Source: Haemaphysalis longicornis (lineage: Eukaryota > Arthropoda > Arachnida > Ixodida > Ixodidae). Taken from it: a DNA stretch of 64,000 bases. How positions within the stretch are numbered: position 1 is the stretch's first letter; each line of letters opens with the position of its first letter. The DNA is taken from positions 32,897,622 to 32,961,621 of the forward strand of contig CM023449.1 of assembly GCA_013339765.2 (NCBI GenBank), given 5' to 3'. Below the pieces are notes generated by a model. The model ran no database searches and was not told where the DNA came from. It saw only the letters and a list, made by a program, of their open reading frames with translations. This document shows, in pieces, positions 50,101 through 56,100 of this stretch. The position numbers and the translations under genes are program-made.

Positions 50101-53100
50101 TTTAACGTGCGCCGAAATCTCGCACACACGGGCGTTCTTGCTTTTCGCCTCCATCGAAAAGCGGCCGCCGCGGCCGGGAATCGAACCCACGTCCTTGTGC
50201 TCAGCAGCGCAACGCCTTAGCCACTGAGCCACCGCGGCGGGTGACGTGTCAAAGCTAAACGTGGGGCATGAGGTGCACCGCATATGGAAACGAGCGATCA
50301 TTGCATACGAGCAATTATTTTTTTGCGTTTGAAAATTTCTTGCGAATATAGAAGTTTATGAGGGGATGTCTTGTTCCTTACAGTGCTATTATTCATCCAA
50401 GCATAGCCTTATTCAATGAACAGCTGAACACCTTTTCCACACCATTTAAACACCCTAAGAAAAGCCAAGGGTGTTGAAGTTTATCAACACCCTTTTATTT
50501 ACACAAAAAGGGTGTAGAGCGTGGAAAAGGGTATTGAGATTCAAGAAAAATGGTGTAAAGGCCTCCCAACACCCTTTTTCCACTTATGCTACACCCTTCT
50601 TGGCTAAAATGGTGTAAAAAAGCTGAGTGTGCACATGGCATTCTTGCTATACTTGCCATCAAGCTGCATAAACAGTGGTTGTAACTTATTAAACAAACTT
50701 TTTCAGGTTGAAGAGATCGTTAGAGCGGTGAAAAATGCCTTCAATGAGACTCTGCAAAAGAACACATGGATGGACAATCCTACAAGAGCTGAGGCAATAT
50801 TGAAGGTTAAGAAAGAAAATTTCCTCGATCAGGCGTGCATGCCAGTGTGATCCTTTCGGTACCGTTTAACACAAAAACATTTACATTCCATTTTTCTCCC
50901 ACCACTGATGCATTACAATTTTGCCACTGCATGCATTCAATCGGCTGTCTAAGCAGCTTATTTTTCGTGATTCTGATCCATGTACGTTAAGTTTGTTAAG
51001 TCGTACGTTTTACAGCGACACTGTTTATGGGTAATTTCTGAAAATTTTTGCGTCCGCGAGCAGAGTCGCGTCCGCAGAGAATGTCTAATCTTGTGGCAAA
51101 ACCAACTTTCTGGTGAATGTTTTGTAGCTGCCAACGTAATGTACGTAGGTGTCGTTAAAAAAAAACATACTAAACTTATCTCCTTGGACGATTCTATCAT
51201 CAGTTTTATTTGTTTGCAATAACTAGTTAGCTCACAGTGATGCTGCAAACGTTACAAAATTACCGCCTGCTGTCAATGCAGCAGTAGACTTTTGATAAGC
51301 GGAACTTAAAGTGAATGAAAAAATTAGTTCCATTTAACAGGAGTTCCGTTTAGTGAGATGGAGGTGTGAAAGTGCAAACTTATGTGCGTGCAAACTCTTG
51401 ATACCATTTCATTTAACTCTCTAGAAGGTGAATGTAGCTGACTGTTTTTCAGAAAGCAAGGAATTACTACAAGAGGTTTAGGCACAGCAATTGATTTGGC
51501 AACAATGAGTCGCTGCGCGCTACAAAATGCATAGATTATTTTTGTTTGAGCCCTTGCAGCGGCATCTTCACGGAGGCCCTCAATTTCGCGAGGGCCCCTT
51601 ACGAGCCACCAAATTTAGAAGACGGCAAGCGGTAATGAAGTGCGAATAGCACGACGACGGCATGACCAAGGCGGCAGCTAGCTGAGCCCCGTAACCGAAC
51701 GACTGGAACAAGAACTGCGATATAGCATTCATCGCGCTAACACAGCCACGGAAGAGGCGAAAAGCGCGGGCGGGCGGCCACATAATGTAATGGACCTTTT
51801 TTCTAATAGCGCTCTGGGCATGCGCTGCTCTCGCCTCCAGCGACCGATCCGCCCAAATGTAAACATAACGACGCCATATTGTATTAGCCAGTTGCGAACG
51901 CCCAGCCAGCTAAGTGCTGCTCCATCTTCTGAGTCCTGAAAGCAGCAGACAAGTAGGCGCTGCGACTGCCATCGAAAAATTTATCAGCCACCAAATCCAT
52001 GCGTTGCGTCTGAGAAGGCTTTTTGAACTGCGCAAAGCAGGTGAAAAAAAAATGGGGGCGTGTTCTGGCGGTCGCCGCAAGAGGGCTACGCTACTGGAAA
52101 AAGGTCTGCAATACCTATCGCGGTGGCCGCGCAGTTTCTTCACCCGCGGCAGATGCCGCTAGCTTAACGTCTGACAAGCACTTGTGACATTATCTGGCCG
52201 CGATAGGAAGCTTCGCTTCTCCTCCTATCTGATTCTTGCTCCGTGAACGCAGCTGACTACTAACGAGACGAGGCTCATGAGGCCAACGAGGTTAAAAAAC
52301 AAAACAAAAATGAAATCGCCGGAACCGTTAAAAGGTTATGCTCATCCATGGCAATGATTCCTTTCCAAAGTTCCATTTCCGGTTCCGTTTACACGGCGAC
52401 GCGGAAATTTTAGCTCCGATTATCGAAAGTGTTTTTACATTATCTGAGTACAAAACCAACCAACTTACAAGCTAGTGTTTCGTTTAGCGGCAATTCCGTT
52501 TGAACGATTTCCGTTTATCAAGATTACTGTAGTGAACACACGGCCATCTAGGCAGGGAGTACGGTTACAGGAAACGGCTGTAACTCACGCTTAATCAAAA
52601 TTATCCTGAAACAAATTTGGGGACACTTAGCAGCTAAGACGACCCCAACATTGTGATGAGTTTCATTTACTTCTCACAATTACGAAGTTCACAGCGAAGC
52701 AGCAAATATATCTTGGGGAACAGCGCGAACTAACAGGGGTACAAATAAGAAAGAAGTAAATAGGACAAGCGCCGACTTTCAACTCTATTTATTGGAAAAG
52801 GCGCCGTAACTACTTATACATGCACAGAATCCTCCTCCCCCACGCCACGTGCTCACACCCGCCAATGACATACTAACATGACCATGATTGGTGTGAGCAC
52901 GTGGCGTGGGGGAGGAGGATCCTGTGCATGTATAAATAGTTACGACGCCTTTTCCAATGAATAGAGTGGAAAGTCGGCGCTTGTCCTATTTACTTCTTTC
53001 TTATTTGTGTCCCTGTTTGTTCGCGCTGCTCCCCAAGATGCAAGTACACCAACTATACTCGGTTACAACTCAAGAACGGCACCATCTCATGTAGTGTATC

Positions 53101-56100
53101 ACTCCGCCAAAGCGCCGGACCCGTGACGCCAATGCGCGTGCGTTTTGAAAGGGATTTGCTATGAATGCGTGATATCGTCTTCCTTGTCTCACGCAGTTTG
53201 TTTGTCGTCACTGGAGTCGTTTATAAGCATATTAGGTCCAAAAAATCACGGGAACGGCTCACGCCATGTTCAAAATATTCCCAGTAACGCCCTACTTGCG
53301 CCGCGCGGAGAAACATTTGGCTACGGTGATAAGGCACAGCGGCAACTTCCGGTGCCGTTCTTAAGTTGTCACCGAGTATAGCTCAACTCGCCACCCTTCT
53401 AAAGTAGTAAATATTGTCGAGCTCAACTGCTGTCACTGCACGGGCTTCTATGACAGGAAAAAAACACACCGCCATACTTGTGACTGCTATAGAGTAAAAC
53501 TCCAGTGGAAGTATGCTGAATCACGTTTTGTTTTGTGCACTTTGACTGCGCCCAGCTTCACTAGTCATCCTTCTCAGAAGTGGAAGGGCACCGATTTTTT
53601 TTGTTCAATCTAGTTGAGCGCTGTCGAATAACGCTGACGAAACCACTGTGACAAATTTTGCTCCATTATGAATTGACGATGGCAACTGTGCTACCTGAAA
53701 TCAGCAACCACATTATGAATTAGCCGCGGCACTGACGTAAATTTGTTCTCGTTCTTTAGTTGCAAAAGATGAGGAGCACAATTGCATACCCGGAGTGGCT
53801 ACTAAATACTACCAGTATTAACGAGTTCTACAAATACGTGAGTACTTCTAATTGTACTTCCCAAATTGTGCCGGTCCATTCTGCCAAAAGGTTGCGCAAA
53901 GTCACCGGTGGTTAACATGGAGATCCACATTCAAAGAAAATGTGCTGTGTCTCTTATCAAAGCACTTCATTCTCTTTAAAGGGGCCATGCAGACAAAATA
54001 CAAGCTTGTTTTGTTAAAAAGATTTCGTGTTTTATAGTGCCACCAGCACTTGTCCGGCAGCAAACGATGCCACGGAATTAATCAATACCCGCCTTACCAG
54101 CCCACCCTGTAGCTATAGGCCGCCCTGGCTGTACCATCAAGTGACCGACAACCGGCCTCTCATTCGACTCCACAGTCTCTCGATGGGAAACGCAGTCGAG
54201 CAATCCGCGGGCGTGCCATTACTAGCGACTGCGAATCTGCCCCAGGTTGTAGAGGCATTTGTGGACGCTGGGGCGCAAGACGGCGTTTTAACTACAGCGA
54301 TCGTATGCCCCTCTCATCCAGAAGCAAACCAAAACTGTGCTTATGAAACACTCCGCACCTGGCCTTCTATGCTGGCGGAGCTTACAGCCATCCGGGACGG
54401 ACTGCAAGCTCTCCTACCACACTTCTTGAAGCTCCTGGAAGTTTTACGGCACAAATTTACACGGACTCAACGGCGGCCATACGGGATTTTCGACGTGTAG
54501 CCTCCAACTCGTCTGTCTCAAGAGACATTCATGACCTGCTGGACACTGTGGCCCTGCCCTCTCCGACTGTCGTGGATACGGCGTAATACTATTACCGCTC
54601 ATATTGCGGCGGATAGTTTCTGTCACGTTACGTCGGTTCCACGACCCCTGCCCTTGCTGACAACTGACCCACATGACCAATTTGTCCAACTAAAGGAAGA
54701 TCTGCGTCGCGCCACACGTGCTCTCATCCCACCGTGTGGAACAGACCTTCCCAGTGGGCTCGCTCACTGGGAGGAGGTCCTGCTGCGTAGACTACGAGTT
54801 GGGGTGGCCCTCTCTCCTGCGGTACCCGGGCGTGGCCACCGCGATACCATGCCCCGTTTTCCACGACCTGCCCCTTCTGTACGGCTTCCTGCCGAAGACG
54901 CCGACACCAACCACCTGCTATGGACGTGCCCTTCACTGAGTGCAGCGAGATCCCGACACCTTCGCGGCACAGGCCTGCATCCGGGGAGACCCCCCGATCT
55001 TCAGCGATGGCTGTGGGGGCCCCACCACCGCTGTCTTCTGGACTTCATCCGGGAAACGGGTGCAAACTTGTACCTGTAGGAACTTATGCCAAAGGGCATA
55101 CTGTCGCAATTAAAAAAAAATTTAGGTTCGAATTTTGATTCTCCCGCCAAATCGTGTTTTCGCGACGTCCGCCACGCGCAATTGTCTAATTAGTGTCGCA
55201 TGATGGCCGCCGCGAGAGCAGTCTGTTTTGATTTTACCTTACCGGCCAAACCGCTTCCGCTCACTGACTAGACAGCGTCACTATCAATAATTAACCGTGA
55301 CTCTGGCTAGTCAGTGAGCGGAAGCGGTTTGGCCGGTTAGGTAAAATCAAGACAGACTGCTCTCGCAGGCGGCCATCATGCGACACTAATTAGACCATTG
55401 CCCTGCCATGAAGCCACAAAGGCGGTTATTCAAACGAAATTCGGAGTGCGGCATTAGACTCTGCCACGGCCGGACTCGGACTCTCCTCCTCCGGCGCTCC
55501 CCTGCATTGTTCTCGCCGCCGCTGCGAAGGCCGTATCAACACAGCGCGCGCCGCCGCTCTAGCACGGCCATGGCTGCAGCCTTGCTTACCGTCAGTCCTC
55601 CCAGATGGCACTACAATAAGGAGCCGCGTAAGGTCCCTAGACCTTAGAGCCGCGGACCGTTGCCCGCCGTTGCTTGGTTTTTTACCGTCATTTGCCACAG
55701 CTTGTTTTTGTCACGGTATATAAAGTAATCGTTTCGGGAAACATGGGGTACGCTCGGCAAAACGGGGTCACGTAAGCCAACGTAGCTTATGCCAATCGGC
55801 CAGTGTCAACTCCAAAGCGGCGGACTGCTGTGCAGAAGCGTAGTGCGCCCAGTTCCAACAGCAGTGCGCATCGGCACTTCTATGTTTACGAGCATTCATT
55901 GTTTACCCCATCATTCTTACTGCTGTAAAATTAACATGCAACACATTTATACACAAATAGCTCATTGGGCAAGCTTATAAACACTGCCTAGTTTGCGTTT
56001 GCTTTTGCCGGCCTCAGCCAATTGCACAGCTGGGCATATGACATCATAGGTTCTGTTGCAGGAAATTAGCTAGTGGGCCAAATCTTTTTTTTTTCTTAAT

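Larger units (their letters stand above)
48366..50635 (-). mobile_element. ACACCC-motif repeat element, copy B
   Basis: Opposite-orientation counterpart of copy A (3317-5205), about 1.83 kb after removing the SINE insertion at 49803-50243. Its two ends are inverted repeats: TTACACCCTTTTTGGCCAC at 48374 and, on the other strand, TTTACACCATTTTAGCCAAG at 50615. Both ends are themselves hairpins of TTACACC...GGGTGTA. More than a dozen AACACCC/GGGTGTT words occur inside. No transposase or other coding sequence is seen. Confidence 0.65.
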
